DNA of 64,000 nt from Eudorina sp. 2006-703-Eu-15. Lineage: Eukaryota; Chlorophyta; Chlorophyceae; Chlamydomonadales; Volvocaceae. Under the pieces are notes generated by a model. It saw only the letters and a list, made by a program, of their open reading frames with translations, had not been told where the DNA came from and did no database searches. Below, piece after piece: positions 1 through 11,076 of the stretch. Location: the NCBI GenBank assembly GCA_003117195.1, contig BDSI01000154.1, positions 1-64,000 of the forward strand. Reading direction: 5' to 3'. A program made the position numbers and the translations under genes. The first letter of the stretch is position 1. Every line of letters begins with the position of its first letter.

Positions 1-3000
1 GCAGGAGCGGACCCCAAAGGGATCATGCATCGGTGTATACTGGAGCAAGCCCAGCAGGCAGGCCCCACTACCCACCGACAAGGCGGCAATCAGACCACCA
101 CACTAACCACACCTCAACGCTGCAAACAAAAAACACCGGGTCATGACCCCACCCAGACAGACACCGAAGCAAGCTAAGCAAAGCAGAGGCGCAGAGCGGC
201 AACACTACCAACTTTGAACGAAAGGGATAGGCACAGCAGAGGGTGGAACCCCCAGAAGTGGATAAAGCCAAGCACAGGCTTCGTGTTACATTTCACCCAG
301 CGCAGTGAGTAAAATGACAGCTGCGTGCATTGTCCTCGAAAAGAAAACCGGCTCCTCATCCCCATAGAATGATACCGGATAGCCTCCGCCAACACTAACG
401 AGTACATACACTCCTGTTGTTGTTAGACGTCAACATTAGGCATCATACCTTCTGCACTGTGGGTAACAGCGTTGGACACCGCCCAAACAGCCACTAACAG
501 CCTGTCACAGCCAAGTTATCGCGACCGTCACTGACATTGCTGGGAACTGTCAGAGCCCAGACGGTGTCGATTCAACAGCCAATAACAGCGGCGCAAATGT
601 TGGCTAAGGCTGTCAGGCTAACATTTCCTGACAGGCACGCCTGTCAGAGCCTGTCAGACCCCCTATGAGTTGGTAGGGCGATGGAAATAATGGCAATTTT
701 GGGCGAAGCTCAAAAATTTGTTTCTAAGCGGGCGTAGGAGGGCGCAAGTGGGTGTGATAGAAGGCACGGTGCGGAGTGTTCCAGCAACGGTCGGTGGTTG
801 AAGTTTGTAAGACGGGCACAGCGGGTTTCCCAATTCTCGAACTGACGGCAGTCGGCTCTGATTCAGTGGCTACCTTGTCCACAAACCTGCAGCTCTTTAT
901 AAGGAGTGCAGGGATCCAGCACACATCGGATCATTTCGGTTTTGGCGCACTTTACTTTTGCCGAGTGACAACGCTGCGGCGGCGTGCCCTTGCGAAGTTT
1001 GTGTTCGTCTTTCCCACCCACCCTCCCTTGTATGATTTGCGGGAATGGGCGTGTTCGTGCGGGGGCGGACGGACGTCGCCCTGCCTGACGTAGTGGAGTC
1101 ATTTGTCTCGTGGCGGAGGGAGTGCCGGAGCCGCGCTTGGCAGCGCGGAGGGCCCCGGAAAACTAGGAAGGGCGCCGGGCCATTGAGGGATGGCAGGCTT
1201 GACGGAGAGCACAGGCCGCCCACGCGTTGCGTACCGTATCTCAGGCCCGGGGCCGTAGATCCCCATCCCGCATGTCGTCTCTCCCGGGCATACGAGGTGT
1301 TTCGCAAGGGTATAAACGTACGGAACGTTTGGTGAGGGACTGCCAGTGGTGAGGGACTGCCCTCCGCTTCGAGCGGGCTAGACAGGCGGACAACAGCAAG
1401 GCAGACGCTTCAGGGCAGGTCACAGGGGAAGTGCGGCCCAGAGGTTTTGCGAATTGTAAGCGCGTCCGGTGCTTCGCAGCACGATCGGAAAGTGGCCCTG
1501 TGCCACGCACGGTTAAAGTTATAGCCCGAGATGTATATGTATGTATGTGTGCCGGCCCGGCGTCAAGCGGACGGACCAAGCAATAATCGATAGGGCGAAA
1601 GGCTACCCTAACGCTTCCAGGCATTCCAGGCACTCCACGCATGGAAGCTGAGTTCGTGTAAAGCCGAAGGAACTCAGCTTCCATTGCAAGGGTCAGCCAT
1701 TGTGCGGCTGCCCTTGCGGGATGCCAATGAACGAATGTTAAGCACGCAATTACGTACGTGCACCCTTACGTGACCCCGCCCCCGCCGTACATACTCTGCG
1801 GTTGTTTCCTGCGTGCCGCTTTGTTTCATACGCTCGTCTAATCGATGTTGCATCATCACCGTATACATGTCGACAGCCCGAACGAGTTGCTTTATGTAGA
1901 GAGAACCGTGATTTTTGACAGTCGTTAGAGAGTACGGCAGGGCCTTGCAGTTGCTAGTGATGAGCGAGTGCGAATCACAGAGATGTAATGTATAGCGCAA
2001 GCAACTAAAGGACGGATAAATATATTAGTATAATTTGCGATTCCATACAGCCGGAAAATTTCACATATATACCCACTACGCCGTCTGAGTGGTATGTCGT
2101 GCGTGCAGACGGTAACAGAAGGTTTGCCTCTTCCCCAATGAAGAAAGCTGCTGCATTGGCGCGGGGGTTCTACCCTTGCTACTGCCGGCCATCGGTGTGC
2201 CATCTTCCGTTCGAACCCAATCTCAGGAATGCAAACACATTATTACGATAGTAATGGAATGCATTTCAACATGCAGAGATGGTCGCGGTGCACATCATGC
2301 ATGTACGCAGTACGTAACATGCGCGTGAGCGAGCGAGTAGCGTGAACGATTTATCCACGCAACTGCATGCATGGCCATAATCACCAAATTGTATACCGGC
2401 TTTGCTTGACTGTCACCGATGACCCGCGGAGTCCATTGTAACGACCTTAACAATAACCATCATCATCACCAAATTATACATCGGCTTTGTTTGGCTGTCA
2501 CTACTGTCACCGACTCTGACGACCCGCGGGTCCACTGTGACGTCCTCAACAATATCGGGACGTACGCAACCGCCGTACGTGCCGGCCGCCGGCCGCGGAA
2601 TAAATGGCCACTTCTCGTGCGTACACGTTCGTCATCACGTGCAAGTCCGATCGATCGATAAGACAACGAATACAACGAATACAACGAACATCGATGCAAT
2701 CCTTGCTTAAGTATGAAGCGTGACGGACTTCTGCTCACTACTGATGGTACGTAAATAAGGAAAATAAACGAAGTAACTGTAAGACAAGTGAGCAAAGGTA
2801 CGTAGCGAGCGAGTTTAGCGAGTTGATACAGGCATGCATGCAAGCAGACGGATACCGACACATACAGCGCTTGCATGCACGCACGTGTGTACAAGATAGC
2901 TGCGTGCGTGGTCACTTAACGATCCCGAATAATCCAGCGTTGCTCCGGGGGTACATATACTAGGGAAAGGAGTTGGTACAATGGTATACAGGCTAAATAC

Positions 3001-3500
3001 GTTAAACAACGGGCCAGATTTGATCGATTTTATTCAGTCATCAGGTGGCGCAAAAAGCTATCAATCAATCGTACTATTAGTATAACGACTACGTAGGCGC
3101 GCACGCATGTACATACATATGCAAAATAAGTGCGCGCGCGCGCCTATCCAAGCTGCTGCTGCGCTTGCTTGCTTGTAGTCTTTTGTTACGTGCGTGTAGT
3201 GCGTGCCTTCGTTTTGATGCACACCCGCCCGCAGCTAGCTGGCCGTTTATTACGGCAGGCAAACATTGCCTAGCTGGTTTACGGAATGGATGATGAAGAT
3301 TATATATGCTGGATCCTTCAATCAATGGGATCCGTCTTTGGCGTCGTTCGTTGGTGGCTTCCAGGCAGGAGAATACGGACTACCTCGCTTGTTATGCTTC
3401 GGCGCACGCACGCTGCGTGGGCAGCAGGCACGCACGCAAGACCCCCCAACGCAGCACGCATATGTACGCACGTGCGGCAGGAAACAGATTATTATTGTTA
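1..3500. other. Gene-poor region, no supported gene
   Basis: No reading frame here has recognisable domains or a convincing splice structure. The stretch holds a cluster of short CTGTCAG-type repeats (about 500-660), two adjacent hairpins (1641-1717), and two short degenerate copies of the 3' end of the LINE described at 17675-22608 (about 2409-2455 and 2490-2555; core CACCGATGACCCGCGG). The first 35 bases look like an inverted degenerate copy of the same LINE end. Confidence 0.5.
1641..1717. repeat. Two back-to-back perfect hairpins
   Basis: The first hairpin has 15-bp arms (1641-1655 with 1670-1684) and a 14-nt loop. The second starts two bases later: arms 1686-1692/1711-1717 (7 bp) and 1694-1698/1706-1710 (5 bp) with one bulged T at 1693 and a 7-nt loop. 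All arm pairs are perfect. No flanking target duplication was seen. It may be a structured RNA, a foldback element or a regulatory cruciform. Confidence 0.7.
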
Positions 3501-3510
3501 CGTGTCGGAT

Positions 3511-3640
3511 GTGCTCACCTGCCATGAGTGGGCGCATTGAAGCAGCGGATCTCCCATTTCCGTGATCCGTGCCCATGGTGCACGTCTCGTCGCACTGGTC
3601 AAATCCGTTGTCTCCACAGTTGCCCGCCGGAATCGTTAAC
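3511..3640 (-). pseudogene. Decayed exon of an M11 (gametolysin-like) peptidase gene
   Basis: On the minus strand this matches the 3' half of exon 4 of the M11 gene at 12708-16314. It encodes a Cys-rich stretch with FDQCDETCTMGTDHGNG, against DQCDETCALGTDHGNG in the intact gene, and it ends at the same kind of donor (CAG|GTGAGC at 3511/3510). Reading breaks just after GTDHGNG because single bases are missing before ATCCGCTGC and in the GCGCCC-CA stretch. The HExxH part of the exon is not recognisable upstream. It is therefore a truncated relic of a third M11 copy on the same strand as the two intact ones. Confidence 0.85.
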
Positions 3641-3649
3641 GCCGACAGC

Positions 3650-5800
3650 GAGCAATGTAATCAACGTAAGTCGGTTTAGCCGGTTGGCGTAGTTGGCGCC
3701 GTTGGCCGTCACATGCACAAGCAATTATACCCTCTATTCAACGCAATGCTTGTGTATTTGACAGCCGCGAATGGTGGCACACACACTTGCGCACTTGGTG
3801 CAAGACGGTTGGTGCGCGCTCGCGCATGCACAAACACATGCATGCCGTCCTGGTCGTTTGTGTGCGTCGTGCGTTGCGCGCTACCTGATATCCTTCAATA
3901 CAAGCTGTATAAATAAACAATTTATGCCGTTTGGATTGGTTTAACGTGGGGTTGCTGAGAGGGCACTTATGATAAGTCACATTTTTCATGTATGGCGCGG
4001 CTGGGTAATCGAACGGTTGCAGGCGGCAAGATGGTAAGCGAAGAGTCATGAATAACGAAATAAAAAACCCTATATATATATTCGAAGTCTAAATGTAAAT
4101 CTCAAAGGAAGAGTGTAAACATGTTGAAGGAAAGTTCTGCTAGATTACGTATGCATGCAGTCGATATATAGTGCGGAAGCAATACACAGAACAATCAATA
4201 CTTATATATTTCCGTTTACTCTCAATAATAATCTAAATAATCAAATGGCACGCACGGCTTTACATGCATTCACACATCACTTGTACGACATGCAACGGTC
4301 TTGCTTGTGCATACAACTATGTAAGTTTGAATGTATACCTTTATACATACATATATAAAATGTAGTTCGTTCACGGGAACAGCGTGGGTTGGATACAAAT
4401 CAATGTACAAATCTAAATCAATTCAACTAAATGGATTACACATTACTGTAACATTTGAGCTCGCGCATATACATCTACATTCATTGGATTGTGATTATGA
4501 GACTAATTAATCGAGCGCATGATCCCGGCACTCTGGGAACCTCCCACCCTTTATTTGTTTTGCAGAACACACCAAACACCCTTGCTTCGCTCGCCCACCG
4601 TTCATTCTTGCTTCGTGCGGAGACAAAGTCTTCGTTCAACGCTCGTTTGGTAGATAAAACCCATACCTATACATGCCCTTCCATATCAGCAGTCTCGCTT
4701 GACTCTCTGTGTTTGTTGTTTGCTTGCGTCCTTACTATCTCGTCAGCTTCCGACGGACCTCTTCCGACGGACGGCGACCCCCACGGCACCTATCCGCGCA
4801 CAGACGAACTAACGAATGCCTGTGAACCATTAAAGATCGATAATTTTATATAATTACTATTCGTAACACAAAATACTCAAAATATCTTGCGTGGAAGCCC
4901 CGCCCCTGTTGCCCTGCTGTATGGAGTTGAAACACTGCTGGTCTGTAAAGTACAAAAACATAAAGTAAACATGCATAATTGTCTTATTTGTTCCGAGAAA
5001 TATCAGAGCTGAGCGACATTGTCGTGCGTGTACTGCCGCTTATACATATATATAAGATGCGGACGACAAGTATCATGTTACTACTTTATAATCGTCAGAA
5101 GTAATTTCAGTTTTGCATTCTCAGAAGCGGCAGTACATATATATTGGTAAGATCATCCAAACGTTCTCTAAGTACAACCCTTGGAGGGCGAACGGTAACC
5201 TAAAGACCAACGTTAAGTTTCATCACAGCACGTCATGGTAACCTTCGCTCTTGGCTGTGAACATAAGCAAATCGCTGAAATGACCGTGCACACTGGTTGC
5301 TTCCGTCAACAACGATCCGTCGATCGATTGCTCTTCAAACAAAACGAATTGAACGTTCACCGTCGGCGGCGCGCGGCGGGTGCGTGCGTGGGAAAGCGAG
5401 CATGAAATAATTGATTAAATGGTCTGCGTGCATGTGTATGTGCACGCGCAAACATACAGCAGCTTATTAGAATATCCAACGCACGTGTGCTTTGTCACGA
5501 CGAAATGACGTCCATCGAACTAACGAAACATGTGCCTAACCCGGACTAGGGAACCGCGCGAGTTGGCCATCCATCACAGTTGCACCACAACGAGTCTGCA
5601 TAAAGATACAATATGCGTGGTCATTGCTGTAAGAAATGAACCACGCAGGTGGCTGCCGCGGTCATGGTAGTCGGAACACGTAGGATCAACAGGCCGGCTC
5701 TGAGCAAAGGCGCTGCGTCGTGAAACACAGCTGTCCATATCGAAAATAGCTGCACTATATGTGCAGAACGTGAATAATAGAGGTAGGTCTCGGTAGTCTC
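3650..5800. other. AT-richer intergenic stretch, no supported gene
   Basis: Short AT-rich runs and ATATAT tracts with many stops in all frames. The only structured item is a 107-bp inverted-repeat unit at 5030-5136. No coding evidence was found. Confidence 0.5.
5030..5136. repeat. Short inverted-repeat (foldback/MITE-like) unit
   Basis: Twelve-base perfect terminal inverted repeats (5030-5041 GTACTGCCGCTT and 5125-5136) enclose about 83 bp, with extra internal complementarity (GACGA near 5063 and TCGTC near 5092). It could be a MITE-like remnant or a hairpin transcript. No clear target duplication flanks it, and no second copy was seen in the window. Confidence 0.5.
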
Positions 5801-5804
5801 GGCC

Positions 5805-6720
5805 GGATGAGGAACATATTGATGACGCCCATGCGCCGGTCCGCCCGTCCGCCCATGCGGCCGGGGTGCGCCCATGTAGCCCTTGGCCCATGCGGCCGTG
5901 TGGCGAGCCGGCCGTGCAATGGGAGATGTGGGGTGTCCGTGAGGAGCCGGCGGCGCCGCCTATCGGCCCTTCGCGGCCGTTCGGCCGTGTGCTCGTCCAC
6001 CCCTGCTGTCTACCCAATCCTCCAGTCGGTTCACCCCGCCCGTTAGCCCCCCATCGCTCCCGTGCCCCCATGCCTCCATCCCCCCGTCCGTGCGTGTGCT
6101 CCTCCCGTGCGTGTGCTCCTCCCGGGTCCGCCCCTCCACCCATCCATTCGTGTGCTCATCCCTTCGTCCGTGCGGTGGTCCCCCCTGTCTGCCTATGCAT
6201 CCCTGCGGTGGTCCCCCCTGTCTGCGTATGCGTCCGTCCGTGCCGCCGTTCCCGGTGGGGCGGTGCGGCGGGGCGTGGCGGCGGGGGTGTGTGGTACTTG
6301 GCTTGGCGGGTTGTGTGGCTATCCAGCTGTGTGGCGGCTAGCCGGCGGCGCCGCCTATCGCCCTTCGCAGCCGTTTGTTGGCCGCGGCCTGCTCTGCAGA
6401 GCCGCTGCCCCCCCGTTGACGGTGTGCTGATCCGTGTGGAGCGCCCGTGTGGCCATCCGGCCGTGTGGCGGTTCACCCATGTGGCCGTGCGGCGGTTGGA
6501 GCTCGCTGACCACCTGGGTGACGACCGCTTCGGAGGGGCAGGGCGCGGTGTCAGCGGCTTGGTGGTGGCACCAGACGGCCCACAGCCAGGTGGCCCGAAG
6601 GGCGGTCCAGAGGGTTTGCAGGCCCGGGCTGGTTGGGTACTGGCCCGACGAAGCACACCCCCACATGGCCGCCGCACAGCCTTCCCGCTGCTTGCGAATT
6701 AATTCCCCCGACACCTTTAC
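5805..6720. repeat. GC-rich low-complexity block with internal duplications
   Basis: Very GC-rich DNA built from variants of GTGCGGCCG, GTCCGTGCG and CCCATGCGG. Internal near-repeats include a block at about 5948-5985 that recurs at about 6339-6375 (core CCGGCGGCGCCGCCTATCG), a GTGCGTGTGCTCCTCCC pair near 6095-6125, and a TGCGGTGGTCCCCCCTGTCT pair near 6171-6230. Open frames run through it on both strands because stop codons are rare at this composition. None shows a domain, so no gene is called. Confidence 0.6.
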
Positions 6721-7106
6721 ATGATGGCGGCCCCGCCTGCGTCAATTCGCAAGCAGTACGGTCTGTCTGTGCCCCCCCGCCAGGCTGTGGAACCGTTGAT
6801 GACGCTCGACAAGACGTTGCATGTCTCTTCCGCTAGGCCAGGTCCGAAAGGGGCCTACTAGTTGTTCATCTATCTATCGGCTATTGCTGAAGAGCGAGCA
6901 TATTGAGACAAAGCTCACAAGCAAGCAAAGCCTCGCTCGACGTAAATCACAAGTACGACAAACCTACCATCGGAGATAACTCCGAGACCACGAGGAACTG
7001 AACACCAACATCACTCACACAGACACGCCAATTCGCCGAATCAGAAAATAAGGACGACCGTGGTTTGTCCGTGATGCTATGTATATATAATAGCGCGACA
7101 GCTTAG

Positions 7107-7180
7107 TGTTGTGACCCGTCTTAACCAAAGACGCTTGCAAGCTGATGCTACCGATCTCGGATCACTCCAGGACCACTACA
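7107..7180 (-). repeat. TRIM 3' LTR (element on minus strand)
   Basis: The left terminal repeat, which is the 3' LTR in the element's own orientation. It is next to the purine-rich tract at about 7181-7200 on its inner side and the CTTAG target duplication on its outer side. Confidence 0.85.
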
Positions 7181-7390
7181 TTTATCCCCCCCTTTCAGGG
7201 CTCGCTCGACGTCCGCGTCGAGTATCAAACCAGGTTCAGCTGAATGATCACTTGCCATTCGCACCACTGACATCCGCCTGTAGGGCGATACACGGCAACT
7301 CGCACATGAATCGCTCACGACCACAGGCACGAACCCAACTCGGGTTGCCATCGCGGCTCGATCCGGGGACTCCTCGGTCTCGATACCATT

Positions 7391-7464
7391 TGTTGTGACC
7401 CGTCTTAACCAAAGACGCTTGCAAGCTGATGCTACCGATCTCGGATCACTCCAGCACGACTACA
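7391..7464 (-). repeat. TRIM 5' LTR (element on minus strand)
   Basis: The right terminal repeat. On its inner side two spacer bases (7389-7390) separate it from a TGGTATC primer-binding-site-like sequence reading leftward from 7388. On its outer side it abuts CTTAG at 7465-7469. Confidence 0.85.
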
Positions 7465-8178
7465 CTTAGCTAGTGACGGAAGTAACGGAAGGGGGAGGAA
7501 CGACCGCCTAAAACCCACTCTGCCTGAACGGCAGGAGATTAAAATATTTCATTAACCTCAGATTTCTTCCTCACGTAGGAAATCTGATGGGGCCATCATA
7601 TGGACGGCGCGCGGGATCTGTCGTCGATCCATCACCGAACCACGCACGCATGCACGCAATCGTGCACGCACTACACGCACTACACGCACTACACGCGCTA
7701 CACGCACGCAGGTCACTCGGCATCTGCGTGCATGCACAATCATGCATCCAGCTATGGTGTTGAAATCATTTCCTAATATATACCTGATGATAGACAGGTA
7801 ACCGCTGATGATGTCGTCCCTCTCTCTTCCCTATTGCATACAAAACCCCCATAATAAGGGGGTAAAGGGGGGGTTACCCGGGTACTTAAGCGGGGGTACC
7901 CAACCCCGGGGTACTTAAGCGGGGTTACCCAAGCCCGGGGGTTACCAACCCCATAATCCAACCCAAGGATACTACCGCCGAGTCCATACCGAGGGGGGTA
8001 ACCGAGGCTGTTCACACATACTTCGATGCTGTATCCATTGCTATATCGTTCGTTGCTGGGTCTGTCCAGCAACCCCCAAGTGTGTCACCACTGACAGGCT
8101 GTGCACCCCAGCTGTGCTCACCAAACGAACGTGCTCGCTCCCTGCTGGTCGACCACCCGCGACTCGTAAAGACAATAT

Positions 8179-8255
8179 GGCGGGTCATCTAATGGCAAAG
8201 ACACTGGAATACATACTGTCCAGAGTGAGATCCGCTGTTCAAATCCTGGCTCCCT
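8179..8255 (+). repeat. tRNA-like segment, possible SINE head
   Basis: The stretch has an A-box-like TCTAATGGCAAAGACACTGG and a perfect B-box-like GTTCAAATCC about 40 bases downstream, which is the spacing of an internal RNA polymerase III promoter. T-stem and acceptor-stem pairing are poor, so it is not a working tRNA gene. A tRNA-derived SINE or a tRNA pseudogene fits. No second copy was seen in the window. Confidence 0.35.
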
Positions 8256-9297
8256 CTCCGTCATCATGCATGTATGTGATTTATTTGGCGGGTCTGGCGC
8301 AGGAGAGGCAATAATCCTGGCGCGCTGGTATGTAACCTGTTGTGCTGGCCGGTGTGGCTGCATGGACCCCCGAGGATGGGTGCGCACGCAGTCCTTGCAT
8401 TGGTCGGGGTTGATGAGGTGAGGCGCCTACGAGCGAGCTATGGTACCGTACTGTTGCTCATTATTTGCGACCCTAATTATTTAAGAGACCCGAAATAATT
8501 AGTTTTTCATGTTTGCGACGCTAATTATTTTACGAGGCATCGGTCGGAGTTTTTTCAGAATCGCTTATTAAAGTTTGCGACCTCGAGCGCCTTCGTTAAA
8601 CTGAAAGTTTTCTACGCGAAGCGTATGAAAACTAAGGTTTTCTGTGAATACGGAGTGTCTTTGCCGTACGGTGTACGAGCCATTGTAGCTCTTGTGTCGC
8701 TGCTTGCGACTGTGTTGACAATTTCGGGATTCGTAGCTACGTTTGGGTGCTGCCGTGAAGCGGTTGGTCTGTAGGCCTAGGTGATCCGACCCGCGGTAGT
8801 GCGCCCTCACCCGGCCCTACATACCCTATCACGAAGACGTTTTTCTCTGCGTGCAGGTACCCTTTTGTAACGTAGTCTTCGCATGAAAACAAAAGTTTGT
8901 GGACTCGCATCGGTCAGTCCAGCGTCTGTGAAGAGCGCAGCAGCCATCCTCGCCCCGTGCAATGGCCCGCCCTCCCACCCTCTTCCTGTGCCGCCCTTAC
9001 CTTCCTGCCCGCCTGCCGCGGCCCCGTGTCGGCTGAAACGGGCCGTCCCCCATCGGCGCACCGGCCGTCGCCGCCTCTCCTTGCCTGTCCTTGCGAGAAA
9101 CGTTTGCGAGGCTCAGGCAGGGGGGATTTGTTTGGGAACTTTAATTATTTGCGAAGTGCGCTTGAGAGTTTTGTTTCGCGCTGTGTAAGATCCCCATTAT
9201 TAATCGATTATTTTTTCGCAGATAATTACGTAGCGTCAGTACGGTATTGTAATAGGAACGAAGTACATGGATGTCATTGTCTCCAGCCATACAGCAA

Positions 9298-9382
9298 TGC
9301 GCTCGGGTTGAAAAGCGTACGACATTCCCAACGGTGGGTGTGTAACAGACAGACAATGCATGTTCTCGACTGCAACTCAACA
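9298..9382. repeat. Dispersed repeat, copy 1 (LTR-like ends)
   Basis: Similar to 10408-10500 over its whole length: both begin TGCGCT-GGGTT and end with ACTGCAACTCAACA, giving TG...CA termini. The base order between them is well kept but with many substitutions and small indels. It may be a solo or miniature LTR. The flank AGCAA before this copy and AGCAG after the other copy could be a decayed 5-bp target duplication. Confidence 0.45.
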
Positions 9383-10407
9383 TAGAATTCCGCAGGTTTC
9401 CGGCCTGTCGCCAATAGCCAAAAAACCTTTGGCAGGGCAGATTTTGGGGGCCTTCCTAGGTGCCAGGAAATAAAAACCTCTGAGGCAGGCCGGAAATATT
9501 TCTGCGTGATTCGGCAGCAGGGCCACAGTCAGTGATTCATGGGCATCACAGTGTAACAGCTCCGTATTGAAGGGCATATATAGTAACCTAATGCACGCTT
9601 TCCTTGCGTCGCGGATGCATATGGGAGGGTAACCAGGAGTTGGGGACACGGCATCAGAGTGCGTTTTGGCGGTAGACAGGTGTACGACGCAGGAATTGCC
9701 CCTCCGCCTGCAGATTTTCAGACCTTTTTGGCAGTCTGGAAAATAGTTGGCAGGGCAGATTTCCAGCTCTCCACAGCGTCAATTAAATGAAATCTCGCAG
9801 GTTTTTTGGGGGTCCGGGAAATAGAAAATTTCCGGGTTTTTTGCCCGTAAATATTATTTTTATTTAAGATAGCAACACTGTTACCACACCATTCCACCCA
9901 TCCAGGCCACGCTTATGCCATCCCCAGCCAAAGCAACCCCGGGCCCGGCCATGCATTGGCCGGAAGTGAATGGAAATAGGTGTGGGTGTGCCGGCAGATG
10001 CATGTGGGCACGTGCGTATCACATCACTCAAACCCTAGCTAGCACGCCTCCCGCCCCCGGGATGCGACCCCTGGGACGATCCGACCTGACCCGTGGGGCC
10101 CGAGGCCAGCCCGGGGGCCCGACCCGATTCCTGGGAGCGGGCGCCTGGGTGTGGACCCCTGCGACCCAGGCCGACGGTTGCGGCGCCTGGGAGGCGTGAG
10201 ACCCCTGGGACCATGGTAGCCGCCCCGCCGCCGTCTGGAACCTTAGACAGGTGGCCGACCCTGGAGACCCCACCCCTGGGACCCGAGCCTGTGATGGATG
10301 CGATCCGTGGGTAGGTGTGGACGACTGCACATCGGGCCGTTGGGCGGTTGTTGCGCCCAGGCCGTCAGCATGGACAGTCTCACTTATCGGATGTTCTATA
10401 GCAATAA

Positions 10408-10500
10408 TGCGCTAGGGTTTACAATCGTTACGACACCCCCAAAGGTGCGTGGGTGTATGTACAACAGGCGGACAATAATGTTCTTGACTGCAACTCAACA
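10408..10500. repeat. Dispersed repeat, copy 2 (LTR-like ends)
   Basis: Direct-orientation partner of 9298-9382, 1.1 kb downstream. The DNA between them has no coding evidence, and no clear primer site or polypurine tract was found. Confidence 0.45.
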
Positions 10501-10967
10501 AGCAGCTCATTACTGATCTCTCAGACCGCCCCGCCCTGCTTGCTTCCTGCTGCTCCCCCGGCCCAGAGCGCTGACTCACTCCCGCCCGTCCCATGGATTT
10601 ATGATTGTGTGGGATAGGGGGGTTCAGCTTCACCCGTGGCCACTAACCTGGCAGTCCCTACCTTCCCCGGTATTTCGGGGCACCCTCATCCGGTCTCCCA
10701 TGCCGCCGACTTCTCCGGAATCAGTGCTCTTCCCGGGTTCAGCACCCACCACCGGCATCCAGCGGAATCTGCCGAATCAACTAAGGCGTCAACTCCGCTC
10801 CTGGTCAGCTTGCAGGTCACTTTAATCGGGTCCTTCACCGTCCATCGACATGGGGGCACCCTTGCCCTCTTACTATCGAGGGTCTTTGGCCCGCTCTCGG
10901 TCGGGGTCGAACCTGGAACTCCAGGGGCATATATGTCGTGCCATAACAGTCGTGCCATAACAGTTAT

Positions 10968-11076
10968 TATGTATGTATTTATGGATTTATGTATGTATCG
11001 CTGTATGGATTTATGTATGGATTTATGTATGTATCGCTGTATGGATTTATGTATGGATTTATGTATGTATCGCTGT
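10968..11076. repeat. 12-mer / 36-bp higher-order minisatellite
   Basis: Built from 12-mers ATGGATTTATGT and ATGTATCGCTGT. Two of the first and one of the second form a 36-bp unit, repeated about 2.5 times and preceded by shorter ATGTATGT variants. Just upstream (about 10937-10964) TCGTGCCATAACAG is duplicated in tandem. The unit length is a multiple of three, so frames stay open, but no gene is implied. Confidence 0.85.

Larger units (their letters stand above)
7102..7469 (-). mobile_element. TRIM (terminal-repeat retrotransposon in miniature)
   Basis: Two 74-bp terminal repeats (7107-7180 and 7391-7464) differ at only a few bases and enclose 210 bp of non-coding DNA. On the minus strand each starts TGTAGT and ends CAACA, the TG...CA form of LTRs. 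The element is flanked by a perfect 5-bp target duplication CTTAG (7102-7106 and 7465-7469). Two bases inside the right-hand repeat (the 5' LTR on the minus strand) lies TGGTATCGAGACC, whose first seven bases match the usual initiator-tRNA-Met primer-binding start. A purine run GAAAGGGGGGGATAAA lies against the left-hand repeat at the polypurine-tract position. There is no coding capacity, so mobilisation would need proteins in trans. Confidence 0.88.

Noticed and set aside
5866..6702. Long plus-strand open frame (278 codons) rich in Pro, Arg, Cys
   Set aside because: Lies in a repetitive GC-rich block where all six frames are open; no domain, no splice context.
8179..8255. A functional tRNA gene
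   Set aside because: Box motifs are present but T-stem and acceptor stem do not pair.
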